A stretch of DNA of 64,000 nucleotides from Bacillus infantis (GCF_020171945.1 NZ_JAIVAP010000016.1:41792-105791), one strand, 5' to 3'. Positions 1 to 8,571 are shown, counted from the stretch's first letter. Translations and numbers: made by a program. Notes: generated from the letters alone by a model not told the origin.

Positions 1-1093
1 TAAATCAAACTCTGACTATCCGCTTCAAAAGAAGAAGCACTCTTTTGAATATCTGAGGACGATTGCGCATCTGCGCCCTCGCACTAATACGTATTCAGCT
101 GTTTTCCGGATCAGATCTTTGGCATCTTATGCCATCCATAACTTCTTCCAGGAAAAAGGCTTCATTTATGCTCAAACTCCTGTCATCACAGGAAGTGATA
201 CAGAGGGTGCCGGCGAAATGTTCCGTGTTACAACCATGGACATGAACAATGTCCCTAAAACGGATGAAGGCAACGTCGATTTCAGCAAGGACTTCTTCAA
301 TGGGGAAGCCAATCTGACAGTCAGCGGGCAATTATCTGCAGAAGCCCTTGCCCTTGCTTTCCAGAAGGTGTATACGTTCGGGCCGACTTTCCGTGCAGAA
401 AACTCCAATACAACACGCCATGCAGCTGAATTCTGGATGGTTGAGCCAGAAGTCGCATTCGCAGAGCTGCCTGATATCCTTGATCTGGCAGAAGATATGA
501 TCAAGCATGTCATTCAGTATGTGCTGAACGAAGCTCCTGAAGAGATCACCTTCTTCAACAGCTTCATCGATAAGACTCTTATCGAAAGGCTGAACACAGC
601 GTTGAATACTGAATATGCACGCGTCACTTATACTGATGCAGTCGAGCAGCTGAAGCAATCAGGCGAGAAGTTCGAATATCAGCCTGAATGGGGAGCAGAC
701 CTGCAGACAGAGCATGAGCGCTATTTGAGTGAAGTCATTTACAAGCGTCCTGTCTTTGTCACAGACTATCCTAAAGACATCAAGGCTTTCTATATGAGAG
801 CGAATGATGATGGAAAAACAGTTGCCGCTGCAGACCTTCTTGTCCCTGAAATCGGCGAGCTGATCGGCGGAAGCCAGCGTGAGGAGAGAGAAGAGCTCCT
901 TAAAGAAAGAATCACTGAAATGGGGATGGACCTGAAGGACTACTGGTGGTACCTTGAGCTCCGTAAATATGGTGAAACGAAGCACTCCGGCTACGGAATC
1001 GGCTTTGAGCGCCTGATCATGTATCTAACAGGCATGAAGAACATCCGTGATGTTATTCCATTCCCGCGTACTCCAGGGAATGCTGAATTTTAA
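1..1093 (+). CDS. asnS: Asparagine--tRNA ligase, 3' part (start lies before the window)
   Basis: Class II aminoacyl-tRNA synthetase that charges tRNA-Asn. The frame is open from base 2, so the window holds the last 363 residues and lacks roughly the first 65-70 of a protein near 430 residues, mostly the OB-fold anticodon-binding domain. Visible: the start of the catalytic domain ([13 protein letters not shown]), motif 2 (TFRAENS followed by [12 protein letters not shown]), and motif 3 ([15 protein letters not shown]) near the C-terminus. The later in-frame ATG at 119 is internal: homology runs upstream of it without a break. A strong hairpin terminator follows 20 bases after the stop, so this ends its transcription unit. 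AspRS is the nearest alternative, but the length and the [11 protein letters not shown] segment fit AsnS. Confidence 0.95.
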   Translation, partial: KSNSDYPLQKKKHSFEYLRTIAHLRPRTNTYSAVFRIRSLASYAIHNFFQEKGFIYAQTPVITGSDTEGAGEMFRVTTMDMNNVPKTDEGNVDFSKDFFNGEANLTVSGQLSAEALALAFQKVYTFGPTFRAENSNTTRHAAEFWMVEPEVAFAELPDILDLAEDMIKHVIQYVLNEAPEEITFFNSFIDKTLIERLNTALNTEYARVTYTDAVEQLKQSGEKFEYQPEWGADLQTEHERYLSEVIYKRPVFVTDYPKDIKAFYMRANDDGKTVAAADLLVPEIGELIGGSQREEREELLKERITEMGMDLKDYWWYLELRKYGETKHSGYGIGFERLIMYLTGMKNIRDVIPFPRTPGNAEF

Positions 1094-1112
1094 TTAACAG
1101 CGTAATGACTTT

Positions 1113-1152
1113 AAAAAGCCTGTCTGCTATGCCATTAGCGGACAGGCTTTTT
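1113..1152 (+). terminator. Rho-independent terminator of asnS
   Basis: Stem AAAAAGCCTGTC / GACAGGCTTTTT (12 bp) around a 16-base loop, ending in a T run. Confidence 0.9.
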
Positions 1153-1258
1153 CTATTGGATTTCAGCAAGCCCGGGAGCGGAGACTGGAACCATTTTTGA
1201 GAACCGAAATACACTGAAAGCATTGAGAGCCTAAATGCAGGACGGGGGAAGTGACAGC

Positions 1259-2155
1259 ATGGGGATGATATTAGCCGTTTTCTGTGCCATAGCTTATTCT
1301 TTCAACTATATATTCATCCAGCTCGGTATGAAGAAATCACCGCAGGATAATGGCAGTTTCCTGTCTCTGTTCATCTGCGTGCTGACCGTGATGGGGATAT
1401 ACGGATCGATGTTCCTTTTCGGGGAAAAAGAGATGGCGCCAGTTAGCTGGATCGGTGCCTCTTTTTATATGCTGGCAGGATTTTGTACGGTATTCCTAGG
1501 AAGGACTCTGTTGTTTGCAGGTATTCGAAAAATAGGCTCCCCCAGGGCGGCAGCACTGAAAAACGCTGCTCCGGTATTCACCATTATCATGGCTGTCCTA
1601 TTTTTGGAAGAACAGATTACCCTTCTGGCTGGGACTGGCATCCTGGTAATCCTTACTTTCCTCTTTCTGCAGGCACGATTTGACTTTCGTTCAGCAAGCG
1701 ATCACCCGAAACAAAAGGATAAATCGGGATTCATGCTGGCGCTCGCTGCAGCCATCTGCTTTGGCATTGGGCAGGGGTTGAGAAAATTAGGCATCATGTA
1801 CGATACGGACGCAGTCTTAGGTTCATTGATTGGTTCCGCATTTGCACTTTTTGTTTTTGTGCTGATGGAAATGGGCCGGAAGCAGCTGAAGCTGACATTG
1901 GCGCGGAATTTTAAAAACATCAATCTGCACTTTATGGCTGCCGGCATTGTGACAGGCCTCGCCCAAGTCTCTTTTTTTGTGGCCCTTCTTTATACACATG
2001 TATCGTATGTCAGTACCATAGCGGCAATTGAGCCGATCATAACGATTATTCTGGCCAGGATGCTATTGGCCTCCGAAGAGAGATTGAATTGGCGGCTGAT
2101 TATAACAGCCTGTGCTGTTTTTTTGGGAACAGTGATTATTATTATGGGGCAGTAA
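1259..2155 (+). CDS. EamA/DMT-superfamily transporter
   Basis: Integral membrane protein of about 298 residues with ten predicted hydrophobic segments in two EamA-type repeats (roughly residues 1-130 and 150-295). The family exports or exchanges small metabolites; the substrate cannot be read from sequence. The second repeat ends with the usual pattern: an ATIEPIITIILA-like segment (here AAIEPIITIILARMLLASEE), then a last helix ending IIIMGQ. The ATG at 1259 was chosen over 1235 because GGGGGAA lies about 9 bases upstream of it and the protein then starts straight in the first helix (MGMILAVF). Monocistronic, after the asnS terminator. Confidence 0.85.
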   Translation: MGMILAVFCAIAYSFNYIFIQLGMKKSPQDNGSFLSLFICVLTVMGIYGSMFLFGEKEMAPVSWIGASFYMLAGFCTVFLGRTLLFAGIRKIGSPRAAALKNAAPVFTIIMAVLFLEEQITLLAGTGILVILTFLFLQARFDFRSASDHPKQKDKSGFMLALAAAICFGIGQGLRKLGIMYDTDAVLGSLIGSAFALFVFVLMEMGRKQLKLTLARNFKNINLHFMAAGIVTGLAQVSFFVALLYTHVSYVSTIAAIEPIITIILARMLLASEERLNWRLIITACAVFLGTVIIIMGQ

Positions 2156-2428
2156 AGCTGGAATGGGTGCGAAAGCAGGTAATATGAAGATGAGAATAGA
2201 ATAAAGAGGTAATCAGACAGCTGCCGTATCAAGGTTATTTTAATAGACAGCCAGATAATATAGGAAGCCGGTGAGGGAAGAGGAGGTATACTGACCAGGA
2301 AGGCTGCCTGGGATCTTTTCGCCTGCCGGAAGTCTCATGAAAGTCCAGGCCATTCAATACTGCCGGGACAATGGGCGGCCTTATTTGCGGATTTAACAGG
2401 ACAAGCAGATAGATGGGGAGGGAACAAA
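2156..2428. other. Intergenic stretch without a recognised gene
   Basis: About 270 bases between the EamA transporter and the oxidoreductase. No ORF with a ribosome site, no hairpin terminator and no clear promoter was found; the 3' end supplies the ribosome site GGGGAGGG of the next gene. Confidence 0.5.
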
Positions 2429-3409
2429 ATGACCAATGTAGGCATAATCGGAACAGGCTGGTTCAGTGAAGTGCATGCAAAGATATTGATGAAAATGGAA
2501 GAGGTAAACATGGCGGCAGTATGTGGGACGAGCCTTCCAAAAGCGATGGGCTTTGCAGGAAAGTTTGCCGGGATGAGAGGGTATGAGGATGTGGAGGAGA
2601 TGCTGGACGGGGAGCGTCTGGATGCCGTTTATCTATGCGTTCCTCCATTTGCCCATGGAGAAATTGAGCTTCAGCTGATCAAACGGGGGATTCCTTTCTT
2701 CGTTGAAAAACCTGTCGGGACAAGCATGGAAGCTCCTGAAATCATATTATCCGCCCTCAAGGAAAAGCCAGTCATCACTTCTGTCGGCTATCATTTCCGC
2801 TACCGCGAAACAGCGGCAAGATTGAAAGCAGAGCTGGAGGGTGCGGTCCTTGGGATGATAACCGGCCAATGGATGGGTTCAATGCCGCCTGTCCCGTGGT
2901 GGAGAAACCTTGCCCAATCAGGAGGGCAGCTGGTTGAGCAGACCACTCATATCATTGATTTTCTCAGATATACGGCTGGAGAGGTTGAAGAAGTGTCTGC
3001 AGTTTTTGGAAGCCGGGCATTAGAGAGTATGCATAAAGGTGTTACAATTCCCGATGTTGGTACGGTGACCCTGAAAATGAAGAGTGGACCATTGGCGGTC
3101 ATTTCAAACACATGCATGCTGCCTGAGGGAGATTCTAAGATAGGCATCGATTTTTTCCACAGCAAGGGGATTCTCCAGCTTGATCAGGAAGGGCTGACAA
3201 AAAGCGAGAATGGAATCGTAACAGAATGGAAGGATCAGACCAGCCCGTATATATCAGAAGCACGCGCTTTTATCCATGCGATCAGGACAGGGGACGCTTC
3301 AGGTATTAAATCGGACTATTTTGATGCCTGCCGGACCCAGAAAATTGCCGCAGCTGCTGTGGAATCAGCCAGGACCGTCAGCTCAGTAAGTATAACCGAA
3401 GATTTTTAG
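2429..3409 (+). CDS. Gfo/Idh/MocA-family NAD(P)-dependent oxidoreductase
   Basis: 326 residues. N-terminal Rossmann fold opens with VGIIGTGWFSEVHAKIL (GxGxxx-H pattern of the family), followed by the conserved FFVEKPVGTS segment (EKP motif, K implicated in catalysis) near residues 92-101. The C-terminal alpha/beta domain carries GGQLVEQTTHIIDFLRY, with the family's conserved H region. Members oxidise or reduce sugars, inositols and related polyols; the substrate here is unknown. Start ATG has GGGGAGGG 6 bases upstream. Single gene, closed by a strong terminator. Confidence 0.9.
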   Translation: MTNVGIIGTGWFSEVHAKILMKMEEVNMAAVCGTSLPKAMGFAGKFAGMRGYEDVEEMLDGERLDAVYLCVPPFAHGEIELQLIKRGIPFFVEKPVGTSMEAPEIILSALKEKPVITSVGYHFRYRETAARLKAELEGAVLGMITGQWMGSMPPVPWWRNLAQSGGQLVEQTTHIIDFLRYTAGEVEEVSAVFGSRALESMHKGVTIPDVGTVTLKMKSGPLAVISNTCMLPEGDSKIGIDFFHSKGILQLDQEGLTKSENGIVTEWKDQTSPYISEARAFIHAIRTGDASGIKSDYFDACRTQKIAAAAVESARTVSSVSITEDF

Positions 3410-3417
3410 TTTTTGTG

Positions 3418-3466
3418 GAAAAAACCGACATCACTGTTTTTTGAACAATGATGCCGGTTTTTTTAT
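3418..3466 (+). terminator. Rho-independent terminator
   Basis: Stem AAAAAACCGACATCA / TGATGCCGGTTTTTT with one mismatch, followed by a T run. Confidence 0.85.
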
Positions 3467-3711
3467 GGTTTTTCTCTGAGACATAATTCATTGTTCTCAC
3501 TCTATCATGTCAACAAGGTTTTTATCTTCTGGGAAGGAATCTGCCTTGAACAGGATCAAGCAATTTCCTTTCTTCGATTAAACCGGATATAAGGATCAGG
3601 AACAAGTCATGGCAGAGGGGCGTTCCCTTTTAAAAGTATGAATAAATTCAGGGAAAAGGCTATAGTATGGTACACTTTAATAATGAAAAAAGTGTAAAGG
3701 CAGGAAACATA
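3467..3711. other. Intergenic region upstream of the YitT-family gene
   Basis: No ORF with a ribosome site. The last 55 bases contain -10-like words (TATAGT at 3661, TACACT near 3671) about 40-50 bases before the start codon, so the promoter of the next gene probably lies there; no good -35 was seen. Confidence 0.4.
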
Positions 3712-4584
3712 ATGAGTAAAATCAGAAAACACAAATCCAGCAAATTAAAATTATCCATGAGGGGGCTGCTTGTCATCCTTGGGGGATTCATCGCTGCATA
3801 CGGCCTTGAAACCGTTCTGATCCCGAATGATGTATCAGATGGAGGCGTAACGGGCCTCAGTATCGTTGGGGCGCAATTAACTCATTTTCCTTTAGGAATT
3901 TTGATCGCGGTCCTGAATATCCCGTTTATTTGGCTGGGGTATAAGCAGATCGGAAAAACCTTTGCCATCCTTTCCATCATTGGAATTGCCTCTCTGGCTA
4001 TAGGGACAAGCATGATGCACCATACACCCGCAATCATAGAAGGAGACACCTTGCTTGTCACTGTCGTTGGGGGAATCATCCTCGGTTTTGGCATGGGGCT
4101 GGCACTTCGTAACGGCGGTGCATTAGATGGCATCGATATGCTTGCCGTGCTGCTGTCCCGGAAATTGCCGTTTGGGACGAGCGATATCATTCTCTTCTTG
4201 AACATCTTTGTATTTATCTTCGTTTCAACCGTGTTTGGCCTGCAGGGAGCCATCCTGTCAGCGATTGCTTACTTTATCGCTTCCAAGGTTATTCATATCG
4301 TTGAGGTAGGGTTGAGCGGTTCCAAAACTTTTCAGATTATCACCACCCAGCCTGCATTGATGGTAGAGACTATACGCGACCGCTTAGGCCGCAGTGCCAC
4401 TTATAAAGAAGTCTACGGAGGATTCTCCCATGAAAAATTTAGGGAAATCACCTGTGTCATCAACCGCATGGAAGAAACCAAGCTGAAAGAAATCATCAAT
4501 GAAATTGACCCCGATTGCTTTGTTACCGTTTATGATGTCTCGGAAGTAAAGGGCGGGAATTTCAGAAAAAAGGATATCCACTAA
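3712..4584 (+). CDS. YitT-family membrane protein (DUF161 + DUF2179)
   Basis: About 290 residues. Five hydrophobic segments between residues ~15 and ~190 (for example LLVILGGFIAAYGLETVLIP with the typical N-D-V-S-D-G-G-V-T-G-L-S motif after it) form the YitT membrane domain. A soluble C-terminal DUF2179 domain follows (YKEVYGGFSHEKFREITCVI through VYDVSEVKGG). Function in Bacillus is not established. The ATG at 3712 was preferred to 3667 because AGGCAGGAAAC precedes it and the upstream 15 codons overlap a promoter-like stretch. Followed by its own terminator. Confidence 0.9.
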   Translation: MSKIRKHKSSKLKLSMRGLLVILGGFIAAYGLETVLIPNDVSDGGVTGLSIVGAQLTHFPLGILIAVLNIPFIWLGYKQIGKTFAILSIIGIASLAIGTSMMHHTPAIIEGDTLLVTVVGGIILGFGMGLALRNGGALDGIDMLAVLLSRKLPFGTSDIILFLNIFVFIFVSTVFGLQGAILSAIAYFIASKVIHIVEVGLSGSKTFQIITTQPALMVETIRDRLGRSATYKEVYGGFSHEKFREITCVINRMEETKLKEIINEIDPDCFVTVYDVSEVKGGNFRKKDIH

Positions 4585-4589
4585 TTGAA

Positions 4590-4630
4590 AAGATGCCTGT
4601 TCCAAAAAACTTTGGGGCAGGCATTTTTTG
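4590..4630 (+). terminator. Rho-independent terminator
   Basis: Stem ATGCCTGTTCC / GGGGCAGGCAT with a short A-rich loop and six T. Confidence 0.85.
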
Positions 4631-4697
4631 TAGAAGGGATTCCTAAAGATAACTCGAAGTTAGTATGAGGAAAATAATTGGAAATCGGGAGGGAATC

Positions 4698-5093
4698 ATG
4701 GGAAGATTAGTACATTTCGAAATTCATGTGGATGATATGGAGCGTGCGAAAAAGTTTTATGGGGATGTGTTTGGCTGGTCGTTTCAGGACTGGAGCGAGT
4801 ATGCAGGAATGCCTTACTTCGGGGCAATAACGGGTGATGACAATGAACCTGGAATCAATGGAGCATTGATCAAACGCCAAAGCCCGCCTCCCGAACCCGG
4901 TCAGCCGGTAAACGGCTATTCCTGTACTTTGGGTGTGAAAGATTATGACAGTACGGAAGCAAAAATCCTGGAATATGGCGGAAAGGTCGCATTGCCGAAA
5001 TATGCTCTGCCGGGGATGGCGTGGCAGGGATATTATGTGGATACAGAAGGCAATATCTTTGGCATCCACCAGCCGGATGAAGGTGCGAAATAG
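4698..5093 (+). CDS. VOC-family protein (glyoxalase/bleomycin-resistance fold)
   Basis: 131 residues, one VOC module. Opens with GRLVHFEIHVDDMERAKKFYGDVFGWSF, the standard first beta-alpha unit (H of the metal-binding set in HFEIHV), and ends YYVDTEGNIFGIHQPDEGAK, the conserved DTEGNxFGIxQ segment with the likely metal-ligand position. Members are dioxygenases, isomerases or binding proteins; no specific reaction can be assigned. The start at 4698 has GGGAGGGAATC directly upstream; the ATG at 4665 lacks a site. Confidence 0.88.
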   Translation: MGRLVHFEIHVDDMERAKKFYGDVFGWSFQDWSEYAGMPYFGAITGDDNEPGINGALIKRQSPPPEPGQPVNGYSCTLGVKDYDSTEAKILEYGGKVALPKYALPGMAWQGYYVDTEGNIFGIHQPDEGAK

Positions 5094-5099
5094 CGGCAA

Positions 5100-5300
5100 G
5101 TGCTGAAATTTCTGCGAAAATCAAGGAAGAATTTTTATATCGTATTGTTTGTCACACTGGCAGCCTGGTTTAGTTTGTATGACTATCTAACAGAAAAGGA
5201 AGTTCATCTCCTTTCTAATTGTATTCAGGCTGCCGTATATATTGCCGTATATGCCTTCCTGGATTGGGGCTTTTCCGGAAAAGAACGGAAAAAAGAATAA
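5100..5300 (+). CDS. Small two-helix membrane protein, unknown function
   Basis: 66 residues from a GTG start 6 bases after the VOC stop codon. Basic N-terminus (LKFLRKSRKN), helix about residues 12-30 (FYIVLFVTLAAWFSLYDYL), second helix about 40-58, then a charged KERKKE tail. The ribosome site is weak (GAAGG about 15 bases upstream), so translation may be coupled to the VOC gene. A terminator follows. Not recognised as a known family. Confidence 0.6.
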   Translation: MLKFLRKSRKNFYIVLFVTLAAWFSLYDYLTEKEVHLLSNCIQAAVYIAVYAFLDWGFSGKERKKE

Positions 5301-5309
5301 AGAAACAAT

Positions 5310-5342
5310 GGGCATTTCCTTTTGATGGGGAAATGCTTTTTG
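5310..5342 (+). terminator. Rho-independent terminator
   Basis: Stem GCATTTCC / GGAAATGC with a short loop and T5. Confidence 0.8.
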
Positions 5343-5423
5343 TTTGGACCTTATAAAAGGAACTTTTTTCCTTTATAACCGTATTAGTAATTAAAGAATT
5401 TGCCGGCAAAGGGGGAGGCAGGG

Positions 5424-5624
5424 ATGTTTTATAGTGATATACAAATGGTGCTGGCCGCCTTATTTTTCTGGTGGACTGTGCTGCTTCTGTTTCAGCGCTT
5501 GGCCAATCGCTACCCTGAAAGGAATACGTGGAAAAAAGATATTTTGACTTCTTTTTATCAAAGCGTTTTGATTCTGATCCTGCTGCCGGTGCTGAAATTT
5601 ATATTGAACCAGTTTGGTTACTAA
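5424..5624 (+). CDS. Small membrane protein, unknown function
   Basis: 66 residues with two hydrophobic stretches (VLAALFFWWTVLLLFQRL near the N-terminus and SVLILILLPVLKFIL near the C-terminus) separated by a charged loop. The ATG at 5424 is preceded by GGGAGGCAGGG; the upstream in-frame ATG at 5400 has no site. No family recognised. Lies in a run of four small membrane-type ORFs (5100-5729). Confidence 0.6.
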   Translation: MFYSDIQMVLAALFFWWTVLLLFQRLANRYPERNTWKKDILTSFYQSVLILILLPVLKFILNQFGY

Positions 5625-5651
5625 TCATGCGGCTAAGTAAGGAGTGAAGCG

Positions 5652-5729
5652 GTGCGAGTCAAGAATATACTTATTGCTGCATCTATTTTTCTGAACATAG
5701 GATTAGGGTTGATTGTTTATAAAGATTGA
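5652..5729 (+). CDS. 25-residue hydrophobic ORF, possibly the broken signal segment of the next ORF
   Basis: GTG start with a good TAAGGAG site 8 bases upstream. It encodes VRVKNILIAASIFLNIGLGLIVYKD, given here as basic N-terminus plus one helix (residues 5-22), then TGA. Its stop overlaps the TTG that opens the 5726 ORF in another frame. It looks like the signal/anchor of the soluble domain that follows; see findings for the frameshift argument. Confidence 0.45.
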   Translation: MRVKNILIAASIFLNIGLGLIVYKD

Positions 5730-6028
5730 GCAAACCAGATGCTGGTGAAGTTGGTCTGATGTTCAAGGAAGCGGTTAGGACAGAAAATGATCAGCAGGCC
5801 AGAACCCTCATGGCCGAGGGGAGAAAAGCTGAAATCTCTGATAAGCTGCTGCAGCAAATTAAGGTTCGGATGGGTGCAAGTACAAGCTTCAATACCTATG
5901 AGCTGTTAAAATTTGAAAACGACGAAATGGTGCTGCTTCATTTAACGCCTGATGATCGGTATGAAATACAGAATGTGATGATTGTGCCGGAGGAGATGAG
6001 AGGGGTGTTTGACGGAGATGGGAATTAA
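5726..6028 (+). CDS. Hypothetical soluble domain; start uncertain
   Basis: 100 residues if translation begins at TTG 5726 (overlapping the preceding TGA). The predicted fold is alpha then beta: KPDAGEVGLMFKEAVRTENDQQARTL as helices, a central helix EISDKLLQQIK, then TYELLKFENDEMVLLHLTP as strands. It resembles the extracytoplasmic domains of small Bacillus membrane-anchored proteins but no family is recognised. No independent ribosome site is visible, so it is either translationally coupled to the 25-residue ORF or is the 3' part of a frameshifted gene. The frame upstream is closed by TAA at 5720. Confidence 0.5.
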   Translation: MSKPDAGEVGLMFKEAVRTENDQQARTLMAEGRKAEISDKLLQQIKVRMGASTSFNTYELLKFENDEMVLLHLTPDDRYEIQNVMIVPEEMRGVFDGDGN

Positions 6029-6073
6029 AGGTAGGAAGTGAAACAGCGGGTCACGCCTAGCTGACCGCTTATT

Positions 6074-6131
6074 GAAAAAAGCTGAGAGACAAATATCACC
6101 TGCAAAAAGGTAATATTTATCTCTCAGCTCA
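6074..6131 (-). terminator. Rho-independent terminator of zinT
   Basis: Outer stem AGCTGAGAGA / TCTCTCAGCT (10 bp) with an inner stem ATAT-ACCT / AGGT-ATAT, followed on the minus strand by six T. Confidence 0.85.
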
Positions 6132-6137
6132 AAATTA

Positions 6138-6899
6138 TTAATGAGCAGTCATCTCATGCACTATTTCATCACCGCTTAAGTCAGAGAAATAATAGGTTGG
6201 CCAGTGCTCCAGCTCTTTCAGAAGTTCTGCATGTTCTTCATCCCCGAAATAAATGTGGTAATGATGGGCTTTTGTCGGGTAGATGCTGTGATCGCTGAAT
6301 TGGACATGCTTTGGCAGCCCGTCTGTTTCTTCTCCTATCAGATCAAATAGAAAACGGACGCCGCGGTTTCCAGCTTCATAGTTCAGGATTTCGTAGCCGT
6401 GATATTCATATTCTCCCGTTTTTGCTTCACCATTTCTGTAAAATGTCATCTCGTTATTCTTGATAACAATTCGTTCAACGTCTGTCTCATAACCGGTTTT
6501 ATAATAAGCTTTGTACTCCTCAGCGGATTTATCCTTTTTTGTTTCAGCTTTGTGTTCAAAAACCTCATCCAGCGTTCCGTCTAACAGATAAGGATAAACA
6601 GACTGCCAGTCGCCTTCCCAGTCAGATAAGGAACGGTCTTCGACTTGGTCATCTTCAAATATCCCTGAATAGATTTGTTTTTCTTCTTCCGAGCCGTGGC
6701 TGTGGTCATGTTCGTGGTCGTGCCCATGATCTTCGTCGTCTTCATGGTCCTGTTCATGATTATGGCTTTCTTCGGCATTTTCAGCGGATTCCTCGGGTGC
6801 TGCCTCTTTAGCGGGTGCATCGCTCTTTTCCTGGCAGCCTGCAAGGATGATCCCTAATAAGAAGATGGAAAAAATAGAACTGGTAAGCTTTTTGTTCAT
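6138..6899 (-). CDS. zinT: ZinT/YodA-type zinc-binding lipoprotein
   Basis: 253 residues. N-terminal lipoprotein signal peptide with lipobox LAGC (Cys at about residue 22), an acidic/His-rich linker (HDHEHDHSHG cluster around residues 58-69), then a complete ZinT domain (IYSGIFEDDQVEDRSLSDWEGDWQSVYPYL to the C-terminal YFSDLSGDEIVHEMTAH). The conserved HHYHIYFG motif supplies zinc-ligand histidines. Family members scavenge zinc outside the membrane and hand it to ZnuA/AdcA-type importers; no importer is encoded here. Start ATG 6899 has CGGAGCG upstream. Two candidate Zur boxes lie upstream, so induction under zinc starvation is likely. Confidence 0.92.
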   Translation of the reverse strand: MNKKLTSSIFSIFLLGIILAGCQEKSDAPAKEAAPEESAENAEESHNHEQDHEDDEDHGHDHEHDHSHGSEEEKQIYSGIFEDDQVEDRSLSDWEGDWQSVYPYLLDGTLDEVFEHKAETKKDKSAEEYKAYYKTGYETDVERIVIKNNEMTFYRNGEAKTGEYEYHGYEILNYEAGNRGVRFLFDLIGEETDGLPKHVQFSDHSIYPTKAHHYHIYFGDEEHAELLKELEHWPTYYFSDLSGDEIVHEMTAH

Positions 6900-6935
6900 G
6901 AATATAATCGCTCCGATCACTATGTATTGTATAAA

Positions 6936-6950
6936 TCGTAATAATTACTA
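6936..6950. promoter_or_regulatory. Candidate Zur box 1
   Basis: TCGTAATAATTACTA matches the Bacillus Zur box TCGTAATnATTACGA at all but one defined position and extends to AAA/TTT flanks. It lies 37 bases before the zinT start. Confidence 0.75.
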
Positions 6951-6999
6951 TTTATACAATACTGAATATACTATGAGCGAAAAAGTGTGTCAATGTAAA

Positions 7000-7014
7000 A
7001 CGTAATTATTATGA
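7000..7014. promoter_or_regulatory. Candidate Zur box 2
   Basis: ACGTAATTATTATGA has two mismatches to TCGTAATnATTACGA, with AAA/TTT flanks. Centre-to-centre distance from box 1 is 64 bases. It lies nearer the divergent TerC gene and could serve either promoter. Confidence 0.6.
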
Positions 7015-7202
7015 TTTAACTCGAGAAATTACTTTTTAAAAAATAATTCAAAAGACAACATTATGTGTTATAAAATGGAATTATTGCATACTTTGAGGGG
7101 ATTATTTATCAAAGAAAATCATTAATGCTTATTTAAATGGTTATAACCAGTCTTATCAGGGAAATCTACAGGAAATGTATTGTTGTTGAGAGGAGTGTTT
7201 TT

Positions 7203-7973
7203 ATGGAGGGCATATGGCTTGAATATGCATGGGCATTATTGATATTAATTGGATTGGAGGGCCTGCTTTCTGCGGACAATGCGCTTGTGCTGGCTGTCAT
7301 CGCGAAGCATCTGCCTGAGGAAGAGAAGAAAAGAGCTATCAACTACGGAATCATTATGGCATTTGCCTTTCGTTTTATCGCGCTTTTTGCCATTTCATTC
7401 ATTGCCAACGTATGGCAGATACAGGCAATCGGGGCGGCTTACCTGCTTTACCTGGGATTGAAGCATGTGATTAAAGCGAAGTTTGGGAAAGACAACGAAC
7501 ATAACCGCGAGGATCTGAAAGAAGAGTCCCGCGGAAAGGGATTTTGGCCGACGGTAGGGAAAATTGCATTAGCCGATTTGGCATTTGCAATTGACTCGAT
7601 CCTTGCTGCAGTCGCACTTGCTCTGGGTCTGCCGGATTCACCACTCGATGATTTCGGCGGCATGGACGGCGGACAATTCATTGTCGTAGTCCTCGGAGGA
7701 ATTGCCGGGTTAATTCTGATCAAGTTTGCTGCAACCTGGTTTGTTCAGCTGCTTGCGAAACGCCCTGCACTTGAAACAACCGCCTATGCCATTGTAGCAT
7801 GGGTCGGAGTCAAGCTCGCTGTCATCACCCTTGCGCATGAGGATATTGGCGTCCTAGACCACCATTTTCCGCATAGCACAGGCTGGACACTGGTCTTCTA
7901 CGGCGTGCTCATAGCAATCGCCCTCATTGGCTGGTTTGCACCGCAGAAAAAATCGGAAACTGAATCACTATAA
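7203..7973 (+). CDS. TerC-family integral membrane protein (YkoY-like)
   Basis: 256 residues, about seven helices. Two TerC signature segments are visible: LEGLLSADNALVLAVIAKHLP near the N-terminus and ADLAFAIDSILAAVALALG near residue 125-145, each with the conserved acidic residue and Asn/Ser used for metal passage. TerC proteins such as YkoY are linked to manganese export or metallation of secreted proteins. The ATG at 7203 has GAGAGGAGTG 6-13 bases upstream; the 22 extra codons upstream do not look translated. No yybP-ykoY riboswitch fold was seen. Shares a 300-base divergent region with zinT. Confidence 0.88.
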   Translation: MEGIWLEYAWALLILIGLEGLLSADNALVLAVIAKHLPEEEKKRAINYGIIMAFAFRFIALFAISFIANVWQIQAIGAAYLLYLGLKHVIKAKFGKDNEHNREDLKEESRGKGFWPTVGKIALADLAFAIDSILAAVALALGLPDSPLDDFGGMDGGQFIVVVLGGIAGLILIKFAATWFVQLLAKRPALETTAYAIVAWVGVKLAVITLAHEDIGVLDHHFPHSTGWTLVFYGVLIAIALIGWFAPQKKSETESL

Positions 7974-7974
7974 A

Positions 7975-8045
7975 GAGCCAAGGGGACAGGTCCCCTGGCT
8001 CTTTTTACGGCTGGACCATGGGGTCTGTCCCCCTGGCTCTTTTTT
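7975..8045 (+). repeat. Palindromic repeat locus 1 (double unit)
   Basis: GAGCCAAGGGGAC / GTCCCCTGGCTC hairpin followed by T5, then an inverted second unit with GGGGTCTG. Begins one base after the TerC stop codon, so it can act as that gene's terminator. Confidence 0.85.
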
Positions 8046-8112
8046 CAAGAAGGAATGGCGAACTGTTTTGTGGAACTTATGGTGGAAGTCATTATAAGAA
8101 GGAGTTCAAACG

Positions 8113-8571
8113 ATGAATGACCGCCAAGAAAATCTTTTCACCCAGCTGCAAGCTTATAGGGAGGATATTCTGCTTGTGTTAGAAGGAGTAACCGCCGGTC
8201 AGGCAGAGATTGTTCCCGATAAATTCCGCAATAACATTAGATGGAATATGGGGCATATTTATCTGGATCAATATTTATGGATTGAAGCGGTGACGAAGGA
8301 GAAAATCCAAATGCCGGAATTATTCCGCACCTGGTTTGGCTATGGCTCAACACCAGCTGATTTTACTGAAGAAACGCCAACATTTAATGAACTTAAAGAC
8401 CTGCTGAGACAGCAGCCATCCGCCCTGAAGGAAGCCTATGGCCACCGCCTTGAAGTAGAATATCCGCCAACAGAGCTGGGAATGCGGACAATTGAACAGG
8501 TGCTGATTCGGACGATTTTTCATGAAGGCATGCACCTGCAGGCTATTATGGATATTCGGAAGTGGCTTTGA
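8113..8571 (+). CDS. DinB-family protein (four-helix metal-binding fold)
   Basis: 152 residues. DinB_2-type four-helix bundle: conserved NMGHIYLDQYLW (first metal His, residue ~47) and C-terminal FHEGMHLQAI (HxxxH, residues ~138-142) form the usual three-His metal site. Bacillithiol transferases and damage-induced proteins share the fold; the activity is unknown. Ribosome site AGAAGGAG sits 8 bases before the ATG. The stop codon TGA is part of a repeat unit (TGAGCCAAGG). Confidence 0.88.
   Translation: MNDRQENLFTQLQAYREDILLVLEGVTAGQAEIVPDKFRNNIRWNMGHIYLDQYLWIEAVTKEKIQMPELFRTWFGYGSTPADFTEETPTFNELKDLLRQQPSALKEAYGHRLEVEYPPTELGMRTIEQVLIRTIFHEGMHLQAIMDIRKWL

Noticed and set aside
6960..7202. yybP-ykoY manganese riboswitch before the TerC gene
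   Set aside because: The conserved paired and loop segments of that element were not found.
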